This document shows positions 44,217 to 55,362 of a stretch of DNA of 64,000 nucleotides, in pieces. The stretch spans positions 11,296,501 to 11,360,500 of the forward strand of contig JAUCBN010000035.1 of the NCBI GenBank assembly GCA_035048815.1, read 5' to 3'. Source of the DNA: Abelmoschus esculentus (Eukaryota; Streptophyta; Magnoliopsida; Malvales; Malvaceae). The notes under the pieces are model-generated. The model saw nothing but the letters and a program-made list of their open reading frames with translations, did no database searches and had not been told where the DNA came from. The translations under genes were made by a program, and so were the position numbers. Numbering within the stretch: position 1 is the stretch's first letter; every line of letters starts with the position of its first letter.

Positions 44217-44697
44217 TCTCTTCCCTCCAATTTTAGTTATTATATTAGGATTAGTTTATATATTGCTATTTTCAGTATTTTATGTTGTTATGTGTTATTT
44301 TTAGTATTTTATATTTTTATGTTTTTTAATAAATAAAGCAACAAATGCAGAAAAAATTATGTCACAGTAGGAAGTCTGTTGCCGCGGTAGTGCATTGTGT
44401 CAGAGCCGTAGAATTCCTAACAGGCAGAAATAGTGTAACGACTTTCTACCGAGAAATCCTCCGCGGTAGTAACTGTGCATCAAGGCAGTAAATGCCCAAT
44501 GGCTATTTTCTAACAGTCATATTTTTACAGCCTATATAAGCAGACTCATTGCTGTGTACTATTTACTCTTGCATTCTTGCTACTTTTGCTTTCTTGAACA
44601 ATCTTGCTCTGACTATTTTTCCAATAACTTGAAATCTTCAGAACCCTCTCTATTACTCCAGAATTTTTCTCTCAAATCATCTTCCACGAACAATCAA
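44217..44697 (+). other. Spacer between the two B4 ORFs
   Basis: AT-rich, then a GC-rich stretch with TTGCCGCGGTAG and conserved TATA block TTTTTACAGCCTATATAAGC at 44521-44541. It matches the B1 spacer (minus strand 22930-22484) and the B3 spacer from 63724. Confidence 0.7.
44533..44539 (+). promoter_or_regulatory. Internal TATA box upstream of B4 second ORF
   Basis: TATATAA, 165 bp before the ATG at 44698. Same block and distance as in B1. Confidence 0.55.
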
Positions 44698-45399
44698 TGG
44701 CTTCTTACACAAGATTCACTCCGGCCATTGTTGCTAACCGATTCAACCGCTCGTTTGTTGCTCGGTAGTTATGGGAAGAGCAAGGATTTCAACAAACCAA
44801 TGAGATATACTTAGGCATTGAATCATACTTGTTCAACAAGATTCAGTATCAAGATTGGGAGGCATCCTGCCTACAACCTCCACCGACAAACGTCACCATT
44901 GTGAGAGAATTTTTCGCACATGGACCGAGCAAGGACAACCTATTTATCCACTACCGAGGCAAGCCTGTTCGACTTGATGTCGCAAGTATCAATGAATTTT
45001 ATGGTCTCACCCTCACACATGATGCTCATGCCGAATTCGTAGACGACATCACCACTCAAGACTATGAAGAGATTAAAGATGAGCTTTGTTACAACAACAC
45101 CTTATGGGAAACCAGTGCCCATAAAGGTTCAGTAACAAGGCAAAGTCTTAAACCCCAGGCCAAGATGTAGTGTACTTTTGTCAAGAGACAACTTATCCCA
45201 ACCTCCCATAACAACACAGTGGATCGTAAAAGACAGTTGTTGATCCAATCTATCATCAAGAAGAGAAGCATCGACATTGGAGAGATCATTCTTCACGAAA
45301 TTCATGAATATGGTAAGAAAGAACGTGGACCGCTTTATTTCCCATGTTTAATCTCTGCCTTGTGCATTAATGTAGGAGTTCCAATCGGAGACACGGATG

Positions 45400-45404
45400 A
45401 ATAT
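45400..45404. repeat. Target site duplication of S3, left copy
   Basis: AATAT, matching 46770-46774. Confidence 0.92.
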
Positions 45405-46769
45405 TGATAGGCGTGGTATAAGTGCTATTTTGAGTGCAAGTGTACACGTTGTCAAGTAATAAAATGATAAGTATATCGTGTAACGTCTCCACAGGGATTG
45501 GTATACTTAATGTCTTCCTTCGTTCCCTTGCTCTTGAGAATAAAATAAAACACAAATAAGATGGTTTGTTTTATTTAACTAAATAATTAAATAACAAAAC
45601 ATAAAATGAAGAGTTGAGAACGATTATAAAGAAAGTAGGTAGAATCCATTTGCGTCAATTAGTGGATTCAATTGATCTTCTTCTTGTCCAATGCAATCGC
45701 ACAACACTGCTTCGATAGTACTGCAGATACTGCCTCGTCAATGCTGGTGCTCCTCTGCCGTGATAATCTCTTGCTCGTGGGCAGAAGTATCAAAGTTCAG
45801 TAAAGTGTCCGTTAGTGACTCTGCTCATCTCTAAGTCAAAGTACTGTTGATGCTCGGTCCTTGACGATACCTCTCGGCGTAAACCAAAGATAACCACCAA
45901 CCAATCCAACACTTCTTTTAGCTACTGAAACTCTTAACCTACCCCTTAGTGCCTCCACAAGGGTATAGGCCGAGTTACTTTCGCCGACACCGTACTTATC
46001 CTTTTCGTAAATCTACACCTCTCGATGCTAGATAAATAGATTACTTGCAAACTTCCCTCTCGGGCTTGGAGACAAGAACAAGGAATGGTAATAGGATAAG
46101 CAAGCTCTGATTTTATTGCATAGGAACAAGAATACAAAAATCAATCTCCTCTCACTAATATTAACAACCTTCACCTATCCCTAAGAAATTTAGAACATGT
46201 TATCGTGGTAGTACAATTCTTAGGGAGGAAGGGTTTTCTCTACAAATCTGCTCTCTAGACAATGTGGTCGGCTAGTATATTGATAGTCTTAACCTAGGGT
46301 AAACCTTTTCTAAAAACTTCAACTCGTAGTAGGGAGCAAGTCTTCTTCAAGGATTATGATATTTCCAAGTTTGCCGCTTTCTAGAAAGGGTTTCGCGCTT
46401 GGTCTTTGAATTGGGCTTTGAGCACGCTAGCCTGGTCCAATTGATGCACTCTATCTTCCAGAATATTCTCTATATTTTTATCTTTCAATGCGCCTCCATT
46501 GTTGGTGCTGCCACACTGGGTTCTACCGTGTCCAGTCTTCTACCTCGGCCTCAATATAGCTTTTCTGCCGCTTCGGCTCCGGATATTCTTACATGTACAG
46601 AAATTATAATAATATCTGTATTCTCAATAAATATTAACTTTGTATGTGGTGATAACGGAATATCCAATGTTTGAGCAAAAAGTATATGATTCGGTTCAAG
46701 TGGGTGTATAATAGGTGCATAAAGTACCATAAGGAGGGTAGTAAATAACTGCCTTTTAGGCACTCATCA
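45405..46769 (-). mobile_element. Solo LTR S3, family B
   Basis: 1,365 bp in reverse orientation, from TGATAGGCGTGG to GGCACTCATCA, between perfect AATAT duplications. Its end matches the B1 3' LTR and not B4 itself, so it derives from the B1-like subfamily. The second ORF of B4 resumes in frame order after it. Confidence 0.93.
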
Positions 46770-46774
46770 AATAT
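46770..46774. repeat. Target site duplication of S3, right copy
   Basis: AATAT, matching 45400-45404. Confidence 0.92.
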
Positions 46775-47659
46775 ACACCAACTCGGCAGGGATAGACAAG
46801 AGACTTCTACCACCAAGTTATGCAGATCACACATGCAGAACATGTCCAGGCAACACCGCAGCAGTTTACTGCAGACTTCACTGCCGGAGGGCAGTATTCA
46901 ACAGAATCACCAGCCTCTGCCGAGCCAATTGCCGCAACGGACCCATACCAAGAAATTTTGCAAAGGATGACAGCCATGGACCATCGCCAACAATGATACA
47001 TGGAGTACCAGCGCGACTTCAACATATCTCTAGCCAACATGATTATGCAAAGCTTCCCACATCAAGGGGCATATTTCCCCAAATTCCCAGCCAACATATT
47101 CGATACTGCTGCCCCTTATACTGAGACAACACCCGCCCTAGGGCCGCAATAATTTTTCCAACCACGGTCGCATCAACAGTTTCATGCTGCCGGACCTTCC
47201 AAGCCAGCCAGGTCTGACAGAGTATCATTTACCAGCCAAAGGCTATCCAAGAGGAGAGTTATCTTTAACTCTCCCCAAAGGTAACCAATCCCTATGCCCA
47301 GTCTCAGCAGAGATATGTTGTCTCGTGAGATTGACGAATACCACAGTTCGTCAAATGAATCAGCAATACCCACTGCCACGGCAGGGGTGGGACAGAAATT
47401 ATGGACATAGAAAATATGGACGAAGTGGAAGAAGGGGATGAAGTTACTACACCAACGCACCGCACACCGCCTAGTCGAGTTCAGCCACATCGGCAGGCTA
47501 AACAACAGCAATCACCAACACAAGGATCCAGACAAAAGGCGTCAACAATAAGGCCTAGGAGAATGCTCTGTACAAGCAGCTCCTCGGAGTCGTTATCAAT
47601 GATTTCATTTATTGCTTTTGTCTGTTTCCTTATTGCAATTGTTGTTTGCCTTATATTTT

Positions 47660-47699
47660 GAGCATTGAGGAAAATGCTCGGTTTGAGTTTGGGGGTATT
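47660..47699 (+). other. Central hairpin-polypurine module of B4
   Basis: GAGCATTG-AGGA-AAATGCTC (one mismatch) at 47660-47679, then GTTTGAGTTTGGGGGTATT. Same as the B1 module at 20876-20895. Confidence 0.7.
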
Positions 47700-48381
47700 G
47701 TAGGTGTAGAAGCACTACCGAGGCAATCCACTGCCGTGGTAATACCATAAAGGGGGTAATTTTTTCTGAAATTTTTTGCCATATTCCCTTTTCTTGAATT
47801 ACTGTTTTTAATCTTGCACTGCTCTACATCAGCTTTGCTCTAGTTTACTCCTTTAAGGCTATAGAAATCATTCTCCTTACCATGGCCAAGTTCTATTTTG
47901 AAGGGATAACCATAGGATACTCATGGAATAAAACTTAGAAGCTTGCTTTAGGGTTAGAAAGAAAATAAACACTTTTTGGACTTGTTTGATTTAGGAGTTC
48001 TTTTAATAAACTTAGGTGATAAAGACTTAGAACCTTTTGGAGAAATAACTAGAGGTGTCTATCACTGGCTCTAGTTTTGCTCTCCTTCATGCTAGAGGTG
48101 CCTGAAACTGGTTCTCGTATACCAAATAGGTGGTTAATAAGAAAAAAATAAGAAAAAGAAGAAAATAGAAAACTCATATCTTGAGGTGCTCAAAATTGAC
48201 TCAAGACTTGTTGTTTTAAGGAGATGACTTTAGTCCAAATTCTATTTGTCTTGAACTTAGAGTTTATCTAAGAAATCCTTGAATCAACCTTGTTCATAAA
48301 ACGCACATACTCGCCTAGCCTTATACCTTGTTTCTTAGTAAAAGTCCTTGGGGAGTAAGGTTCGGCAAGTTGATGTTTTGC
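47700..48381 (+). other. 3' internal non-coding region of B4
   Basis: No ORF with coding character. It contains the hairpin cluster at 48049-48205 and matches B1 20092-20875 (reverse). Confidence 0.65.
48049..48205 (+). other. Cluster of three hairpins, B4
   Basis: 48049-48074 CTAGAG/CTCTAG (perfect), 48092-48117 CTAGAG/TTCTCG (decayed), 48180-48205 CTTGAG/CTCAAG (perfect). Order and stem types are the same as in B1. Confidence 0.7.
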
Positions 48382-48421
48382 ATTGCTTGAGGACAAGTAA
48401 TAGTTCGATTTTAGGGGTATT
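48382..48421 (+). other. LTR-proximal hairpin and polypurine tract of B4
   Basis: ATTGCTTG-AGGA-CAAGTAAT (one G-T pair) at 48382-48401, then TTCGATTTTAGGGGTATT up to the 3' LTR. Confidence 0.7.
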
Positions 48422-49753
48422 TGATGAGTGCCTAAAAGGCAGTTATTTACTATCCTTCTCATGGTACTTTATGCATCTATTATACACCAACTTGAGCTGA
48501 AATATGGACTCGTTGCACAGTAGTGGATATTCCGTTATCACTACTTACAAAGTCAATATTTATAGAGAATGTAATATTATTACATATTCTGCATATGTAG
48601 GAATATCCAGGGCCGAGGAAGCAGTGAAGCAGTGTTGATGCCGAGGCAGGGGACAAGGCCGCGGTATCATCCAGAGTGGCAGCATCGATATCGTAGGCGC
48701 AATGAAAGATAAAAATATAGAGAACATTCTGGAAGATGCAGCGCACCAATTGGACCAGGCTAGCGCACTAAAAGCCCAATTCAAAGACCAAACGTGAAAA
48801 CCCTTCTAGAAGGCGGCAAACCTGGAAATATCAGATCTTATGTAGAAGACTTGTTCCTTACTCCAAGCTAGAGTCTATTTAGGAAAGGTTTACCCTAGGT
48901 TAAGACTATATATACCCTAGCCGGCCACATTGTTTGGAGAGTCGATTTTAGAGAAACCCTTCTCCCTAAGAATTGTACCTATCGACATTAGGGATAGGTG
49001 AAGGTTGTAGATATTAGTGAGAGGAGATTGTTTCTTGTTTCTTGTTTCTTTGTTCTAATACAATAATAATATCAAAGTTTGCTTATCCTATTTCCATTCC
49101 TTATTCTTGCATTCAAGCTCGATAGAGAAGTTTGTAAGTAATATATTTATCTAGCATCGAGAGGTGTAGATTCACGAAAGGGATAAGTACGATGTTGTAG
49201 ACACTAACTCGGCCTAGAGATAGGTTAAGAGTTTCAGCAACTAAAAGAAGTGTTGGATTGGTTGGTGGTTATCTTTGATTTACGCTGAGAGGTATCGTAA
49301 AGGACCAGTCATCAACAACGCTCTGACTTAGAGATAAGTGGAGTCATCTACGGACACTTTGCTGAACTTTGATGCATCTGCCCAAGAGCAAGAGATTGCC
49401 GTGGCAGAGAACACTAATGCTGCCGAAGCTATATCTGCAGTACTGCCAAAGCGGTGTTGTGTAATTGCATTGGACAAGAAGATCAATCGAATCTACTAAT
49501 TGACGCAGCTGGATCCTATCAGCTTTCTCTATATCGTTCTCAACCTTTTATTTTATGTTTTGTTATTTAATTATTTATTTAGTTAAACAAATCCACTTAT
49601 CTGTGTTTTTACTTTATCATTCAGGAGCAAAGGAATAAGGGGAAACATATTAAGTATACCAATCCCTATGGAGACGATACACGATATACTTATCACTTTA
49701 TTACTTGGTGACGTGTACAGTTGCACTCAATTGCGCTTTTATTACACGCATCA
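48422..49753 (+). mobile_element. B4 3' LTR
   Basis: 1,332 bp, TGATGAGTGCC to ACACGCATCA. It differs from the 5' LTR by scattered substitutions and small indels, for example about 20 bp missing near 48985. Confidence 0.92.
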
Positions 49754-51548
49754 GTGTGCAATTCTTTCAAGATCCAAGGAGTCCTTGAAGATATTTTACG
49801 ATTAAATTTGTTCCCCTATTCACTGAGGGATAGGATCTTGGTTAAATGACATCCCAGCAGGATCCATAGGATCTTGGGAGGAACTCTGCCGAGAATTCAT
49901 TACGAGGTTTAATCCGACAAATCTCTATGATCGCATCCGTAATGAAATTATATCATTTCAGTGGGATGATGATGAACCGATGTATGAGGCATGGAAACGC
50001 TACAGAGAATTGTTAAACAAATTCCCACTATCTGGTTTTCCCTTGTGGACACAAGTCTCCATGTTTTATAATGCTATCAATGCCTCCATAAGGATGATGC
50101 TAGATGTTTCCGCAAATGGGACACTTTTGGATAGAGCACCCACGGAGGCCATTGAGATTCTGAACAAACTCGCAAGGAACGGCTTCCAATTTCCCTTATC
50201 TAGGCGAGGAGGAATGAGACGTCATGCCACAGCCCATGAATTAGACACACCCAGTTCAGTGGCAGCACAATTGGCTTCTCTGACTAAGATGGTTCAGAAT
50301 ATGTAAGCCCAGAGAAATATACATGAGGTTAAGGCAGTTAACTCATTTGATTACATGAAAGATTAGGAAACCAGCCTATATGTTGGAAACTATAACATGA
50401 ATAATCAAATGATGTCCAACAATTACAACCCATCCTGGAAAAGACATCCAAACTTTTCATGGAGTAACCTCAACAATGCCTTAAATCCAATTAATCAATC
50501 CCCTGGATTCCACCACCGAAGTCAGAACATGCCGCAGCAGCACATTCAACAATCCATGCCACAGTAGCAGGTACAACAGCAACAGTCTCTGAACGCATTG
50601 GCAAATTCTCTCATGGCTTTCATGTCAAAGACTGATGCATACATGACAGAGAATAGCCGCTTCATAAAGCGTACTGATGACTTCATGAACCGAACTGAGA
50701 TGAGACTACAGAACTAAGAGGCTGCGATGAAGTCCTTAAAAACCTAAGTTGGTCAATTTGCCCAACGACAAAACACTCGACCACTAGGGGGTTTACCTAG
50801 CAATACTGAGGTTGCTAAGGTATTAGACCACGATCAATGCAAGGTAATTACGACAAGAAGTGACCTACAATTAAAAGATAAAGAAGGGACCTCAACCGAT
50901 AGAGTCCAACCAGAAAAGCAACATCATGATGACTCAAAAGTTGAGCAGGACCCTACCGATAGCATTGCCACGACAGCAGAAGTAGCAAAACCAGAAACAC
51001 TTGCCGAGGCAGCTGCAGATATGTTCACCCCAGGTATTAAACTCAATATCCAAGGAAACCTGGAGGACATAAGACCACCACCTCCTTTCTCGCAGAGGTT
51101 AAAAAAGCACAAACAGGACCACCAATTTCAGAAGTTCCTGGACATCTTAAAGCAAGTCCATATCAACTTGCCACTAGTGGAGGCTATTGAAGAAATGCCC
51201 TACTATGCCAAGTTCTTTAAGGATATAGTATCCAAATGACGAAGGCTAGGAGAATTTGAAACGGTGGCAGCCACTGAAGGTTGCATGACCATGCTACATA
51301 ATCGCATGCCGCCTAAGCTAAAGTATCCTGGATGCTTTACAATCCCCTGTGCGATTGGGGATGATTACAAAGGAAAGGCCCTATGCGACTTGGGAGCAAG
51401 CATCAATCTAATGCCCAAATCAGTTTTTCAAAAACTTGGAATAAGGCGGGCAAAACAAACAACAGTACTGCTCCAACTTGCGGATCGGTCTAATGTGCAT
51501 CTTGAAGGCAAAATTGAGGACATTCTAGTTAAGGTCGACAAGTTTATA
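49754..51548 (+). pseudogene. gag: B3 gag-protease, middle part
   Basis: It resumes with GTGTGCAATTCTTTCAAG (CNSFKIQG). Frameshifts lie around 49835-49975. The capsid core continues in 49980-50306 (YEAWKRYRELLNKFP, FYNAINASIRMMLD, RRGGMRRHATAHELD). TAA near 50305 and further stops lie in 50306-50760. 51021-51239 carries the HINLPLVEAIEEMPYYAKF block, a TGA at about 51237 follows, and 51264-51548 carries the protease-like domain (CDLGASINLMPKSVFQKLG). A3 interrupts it at LVKVDKF. Confidence 0.82.
51544..51548. repeat. Target site duplication of A3, left copy
   Basis: TTATA, matching 63333-63337. Confidence 0.92.
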
Positions 51549-53327
51549 TGTAACATCCCGTTTTTGGGTTTATTAGTCTAGGCTTAGTTAGGGGGATTCG
51601 ATTCGGGTCGAATCGGGTTCTCCGGATCATTAATTCCGGGGAAAAATAAAATAAGGATATTTTTAATTAAGGAAAATAATAATTTGGAAGGTGGTTAAAA
51701 ATATTTAAAATATGTTTCAAAATTAAAAGAAAATAATTTGGACTTTATATTGATTTTTGATTATGCTAAATTATGCATAAATGACCAATTTGTAATTTTT
51801 GGAAAATTTGAGGACTATTTTGTAATTTTTGGAAATTACATGTTTTTATTGACTAAATTGAAAAGCAAGCTAAACTTAGAATCCTTAGAGGGCCATAAAC
51901 CCATTTCTAATTTTTAATAATGGTTTATTCACCAAAATGTATTTTTAATTACTTTAATTAGATTTTTAATCATTTTCTCTCAAAACCACTTTTTCTCTTA
52001 TTTTTCTCTCATTTTCTCTCCACTTTCTCTTCATCTTTTCTCTTCAATTCCTTGATGATTTTTGCATCTTTTTCAAAAAAGATTACATCACTTGCATCAT
52101 CTTTCCATCCTTTACAAAACCTAAGCATCAATTTCATCAAATATATATCAAATTGCAAGGAATCAAGAAGGGGAAAATTACATATTTTTAGTGAATAGAT
52201 CTTGAAGGTAACTTTATGAATTTTTATTCTTTTCTAAGGTTCTTTATTGAAATTCCCAAGTATTAGCTTGCTAATCTTTGAATAAACACTTGATTCTATG
52301 TTTTTAATGTTAGATCTAGTGATTTTGTGAATGTTTTTATGAAATCTTTTTGGATCTCATTTAATGCTGGAATTAGATGGATTCAATTATGTTTTTATTT
52401 TAATTAAATGATTAATTGAGTCTTGATTTGATAACACATTAATTTAATCCTGGAATAATGCAATCGGTGTAGTTTTAAGATGCTTTTCGGTTGTTTTAGG
52501 GGCTGTTTTAGATGCTTAAATGTTGCTGGAGGTATAAGGATGGTTTGGGTGTGTTTTTGGATCATAATTGAGGTGGATTAGATGTTAGATTCATTAGGTT
52601 TTGGGCTGATATTGTTCGGATGTGTTTCGGCTTTGTTTACGGTCTTTTCGGCTAAGTTTTCGGTAGTTTAGTGGTGATCGGATATGGCTATTTGTTTGAG
52701 CATGTTATGATGTGAGAATGCTCTGTTTTTAATGTTGTATAAGAGGTACAAGAAGGTGCTTGATTGCTGGTGCGTTGGTGCGATCATCGGATAGTGGCGA
52801 AAGCTCTTTTCGCTTGTTGGTGAGTGATTTCGGATTTAAAAGCGAATCGCGTTTGGTTCGTACTGTTTTGGGGACTATGGAAGAGTGTGAAAACCTTCCA
52901 TGGTTCAAGAGTAAGTAAAGTAATTGTTTTTGATGAACCAGTATGAGTTTCGGCTATTTTCGACAAAGGTATTTTTGTTGGTAATGCAATATGATTTATG
53001 GAAGTGCATGAGCATGTTTTGAATTGATGCATACATGAGAGATACTTGCTGAAATGCATAGCTTATTTAGCATCCATGATTATGGAAAATTATGAGAAAT
53101 GTTTTGGAATACAATATGGTTATTTGCCTTATACATGATGGTGCCTTTGGGCATGGCTTTTGGTTCATTTGTTGAACATATTTTGCATGCATTATGAGCA
53201 GCAAGTTATCATGTACATTTGATTATGATATTGGCTTAGTGACAATAACTTTAGATTTGAGTACAAATGACATGTCATTAGGATTGTCTTAAGTGCACTA
53301 TAATCAAAACTAAGTATACAGAATATT

Positions 53328-53495
53328 GCCTACACGTAACAAGGGTGACTTTGTGTCCAACCGTGCGTGGTAGAGCCGCCTACACGTAACAAGGGTGACT
53401 ATGTGTCCGATCGTGTGTGGTAGTGCTAATGGTGACTTCGTGTCATGTCAATGGTGACTTCGTGTCATGTCAATGGTGATTTTGTGTCATGACGA
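53328..53495. repeat. Tandem repeats in A3 5' LTR
   Basis: Two units of about 50 bp (GCCTACACGTAACAAGGGTG start) and three of 22 bp (AATGGTGACTTCGTGTCATG). The same is at 61664-61826 in the 3' LTR. Confidence 0.8.
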
Positions 53496-54225
53496 GACAA
53501 TGGTCTCATGGATCCGTGTATTCGGTGAGCTCAAGGTTCACATTAAAGTGGTCACTAGAATGCCAATATACATACAAGAATTTGAGAAGAAGATTGAGCA
53601 TCATTTATAAATTGTTTTGATAAGGTTATGTGAACTCAAGGATGCATATGATTTAATGAACTTAAGCATGAAATATTTGCATGCATGATTTAACAAAGTA
53701 TAGCAAAATTATGGTTTCATCATGGTTTTAAATAGATACATTGATGGTTTGTGTAGAGCTTCCTCACTAAGCATGTTTGCTTAAGCTCTCTTTTCATCCT
53801 TGCAGAAAAATAAAGGCACTTTGGGCATCGTTCGAGGCAAGGAAACCAAATGGGAAGAATCACTTGAATTTGGTATGTTTTTGGCAAATAAATTGGGCAA
53901 GGCAATGTGTAACAAAACCTATGTGAGGAGTGTGTACTTAGGCTTTGGTTCATGTTGTAATAAGACCATCATTGTTTGATTGTTAATTGTTGAACTTTCG
54001 ATTTGTTTGAGTTGTTGAAGCATGTATTAGTATGATCATATGTTGCTAGTCATTCTTAGGAAGCATGCCTATAAGTCTCCTTGTGATCTTTCCAAATGTT
54101 TTAAGGTGTGTTTATGTTGATGGAGATGCCTAGGAATGTTGCATATAGTTTCGGGTTATTAAAGTTTATACTTGGGTTGGTTTAGATGAGCTTAATACGT
54201 CTCACCTCATTCCCGAATAAAGGGG

Positions 54226-54445
54226 GTATCGAAACAACCTGTGGCAGTATCGATACCCCTATGCATATTTGAACGTCTGTATCGAACCAGGGTTCGGTAC
54301 CAAAAGCTACTGGACATGGCTGTTCTGAAACACTCTATGGTTGTTTCGAAACAGGTGGCCATAGTTCGAACCATGGTCCGAACCAAAAGTTCATTGGACA
54401 CATGTGTTTCGAAACACCCCAAGGCTGTTTCGAAACACCAGGCCT
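54226..54445. repeat. TATCGA/TTTCGAAA cluster in A3 5' LTR
   Basis: At the place of the TTTCGAAA cluster in S1 and A1, A3 carries a different sequence with the same theme: GTATCGAAAC, TATCGATACC, TTTCGAAACA (several) and GTTCGAACC-like words. A second copy is at 62558-62775. Confidence 0.7.
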
Positions 54446-55002
54446 AGAAAGGGCATTCGAGAGTTTTGAATGCATGAAACGTAGGATTTAATTTAGTAAG
54501 CGAATACAATGGATTTATAAGTAATTTAGGAGATGTTGTGACACCATGGTTCATGTTTAACTCGAACACACATTGAATGATATAAGATGGATGAAATACC
54601 TAATATTACATACTTTGCAATTAAGTCCATAAATGCTAGAACGTAAAATCGATTAACTAAGATACCTCGTTTGATCTAAATTATATGGTGAATATGTTAA
54701 GCTTGCTTAATTGTTACCCGGTGGATTGATTATGGATATGGTGATGCATATTAGTTCCTTACATTTTGGTCTCTAATCATGTATGCGTTAAATTGATTTA
54801 TTTATAATGGTTGAACTGTGTCCGTCTCTGTCTTACTTGAGTTAATTACACATAGGAGATTAATCGTACATCTAGATAAAAAAAAGTATTACGGTTTTTA
54901 GGGTCGTTTATCGGATCGGACCCTCACAGGTTTAGTTCGATATTCCCCGTGTGACCCATTAGTACTGGTTCTGTTTAAGCCGAGCTAAGGGGTTACATTT
55001 GG

Positions 55003-55020
55003 TGGTATCAGAGCCAGGTT
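55003..55020 (+). other. A3 primer binding site (initiator Met tRNA)
   Basis: TGGTATCAGAGCCAGGTT, identical to A1. Confidence 0.9.
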
Positions 55021-55362
55021 GAATAAAATGTATAGTTGGTTTGAAAAGTGTGCTGTAAGGATTGAAAAAAATGCGTTGTTGGTTTGTAAGTGTGTTATTG
55101 GTTTGTCAAGTATGTACTGGTTTGCCATGTTTTGTGTTGGTATGTTAGAATGTTAGGTTGAACATGACATGCTTTGTTGTGGGCTTACGTATAGATTGTG
55201 AGTACACCTAGAATGATTATGATTAAAAGAGGTGGTCGGTTACACATTGCCAATGCCAAAATGTTTTTAGATGTTCTTCGGTTTCCCTTGGATCTTGCCC
55301 GAATGTAAGTTTATTATGTCTTGATGTTATGTTTTAAATTGCATGTTTGAAGTGTTTGGATA
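55021..55362 (+). other. A3 leader
   Basis: Untranslated stretch between primer site and gag, homologous to A1. No ORF. Confidence 0.7.

Larger units (their letters stand above)
44698..47661 (+). pseudogene. B4 second ORF, putative plant transposon protein family
   Basis: ATG 44698 (MASYTRFTPAIVANRF). It is broken by a TAG at 44767-44769, a frameshift just before 44829, a TAG at about 45168, solo LTR S3 (45405-46769) and later stops. Main blocks are NVTIVREFFAHGPSKDNLF, HYRGKPVRLDVASINEFYGL, DELCYNNTLWETSAHKG, VKRQLIPTSHNNTVDRKR and GPLYFPCLISALCINVGVP. These align well with B1 and match the family annotated as putative plant transposon protein. After S3 it continues with QQFTADFTAGGQYSTESPA and a Gln/Pro/Ser-rich tail. 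In B4 the last frame (47401-47661) ends in a hydrophobic run (FIAFVCFLIAIVVCLIF) that could span a membrane. B1 ends earlier, so this may just be read-through into 3' DNA. Confidence 0.72.
40169..49753 (+). mobile_element. B4, complete Athila-like element lacking RT and integrase
   Basis: 9,585 bp between GTGTG duplications, about 8.2 kb without the nested solo LTR S3. Order: 5' LTR, primer site, gag-protease ORF, spacer with TATA box, second ORF, central purine module, hairpins, LTR-proximal purine module, 3' LTR. It has the same gene order as B1, again with no RT, RNase H or integrase. It is inserted into the gag of B3, a member of its own family. Confidence 0.92.
51549..54997 (+). mobile_element. 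A3 5' LTR
   Basis: TGTAACATCCCG to GGGGTTACA. It contains the tandem arrays at 53328-53495 and the TTTCGAAA-related cluster at 54226-54445. ORFs inside it are not genes. Confidence 0.93.

Noticed and set aside
47580..47661. Env-like transmembrane anchor at the end of the B4 second ORF
   Set aside because: The hydrophobic run is seen only in B4; B1 ends in a Ser-rich tail before it, so it may be read-through and is not enough to call an envelope protein.
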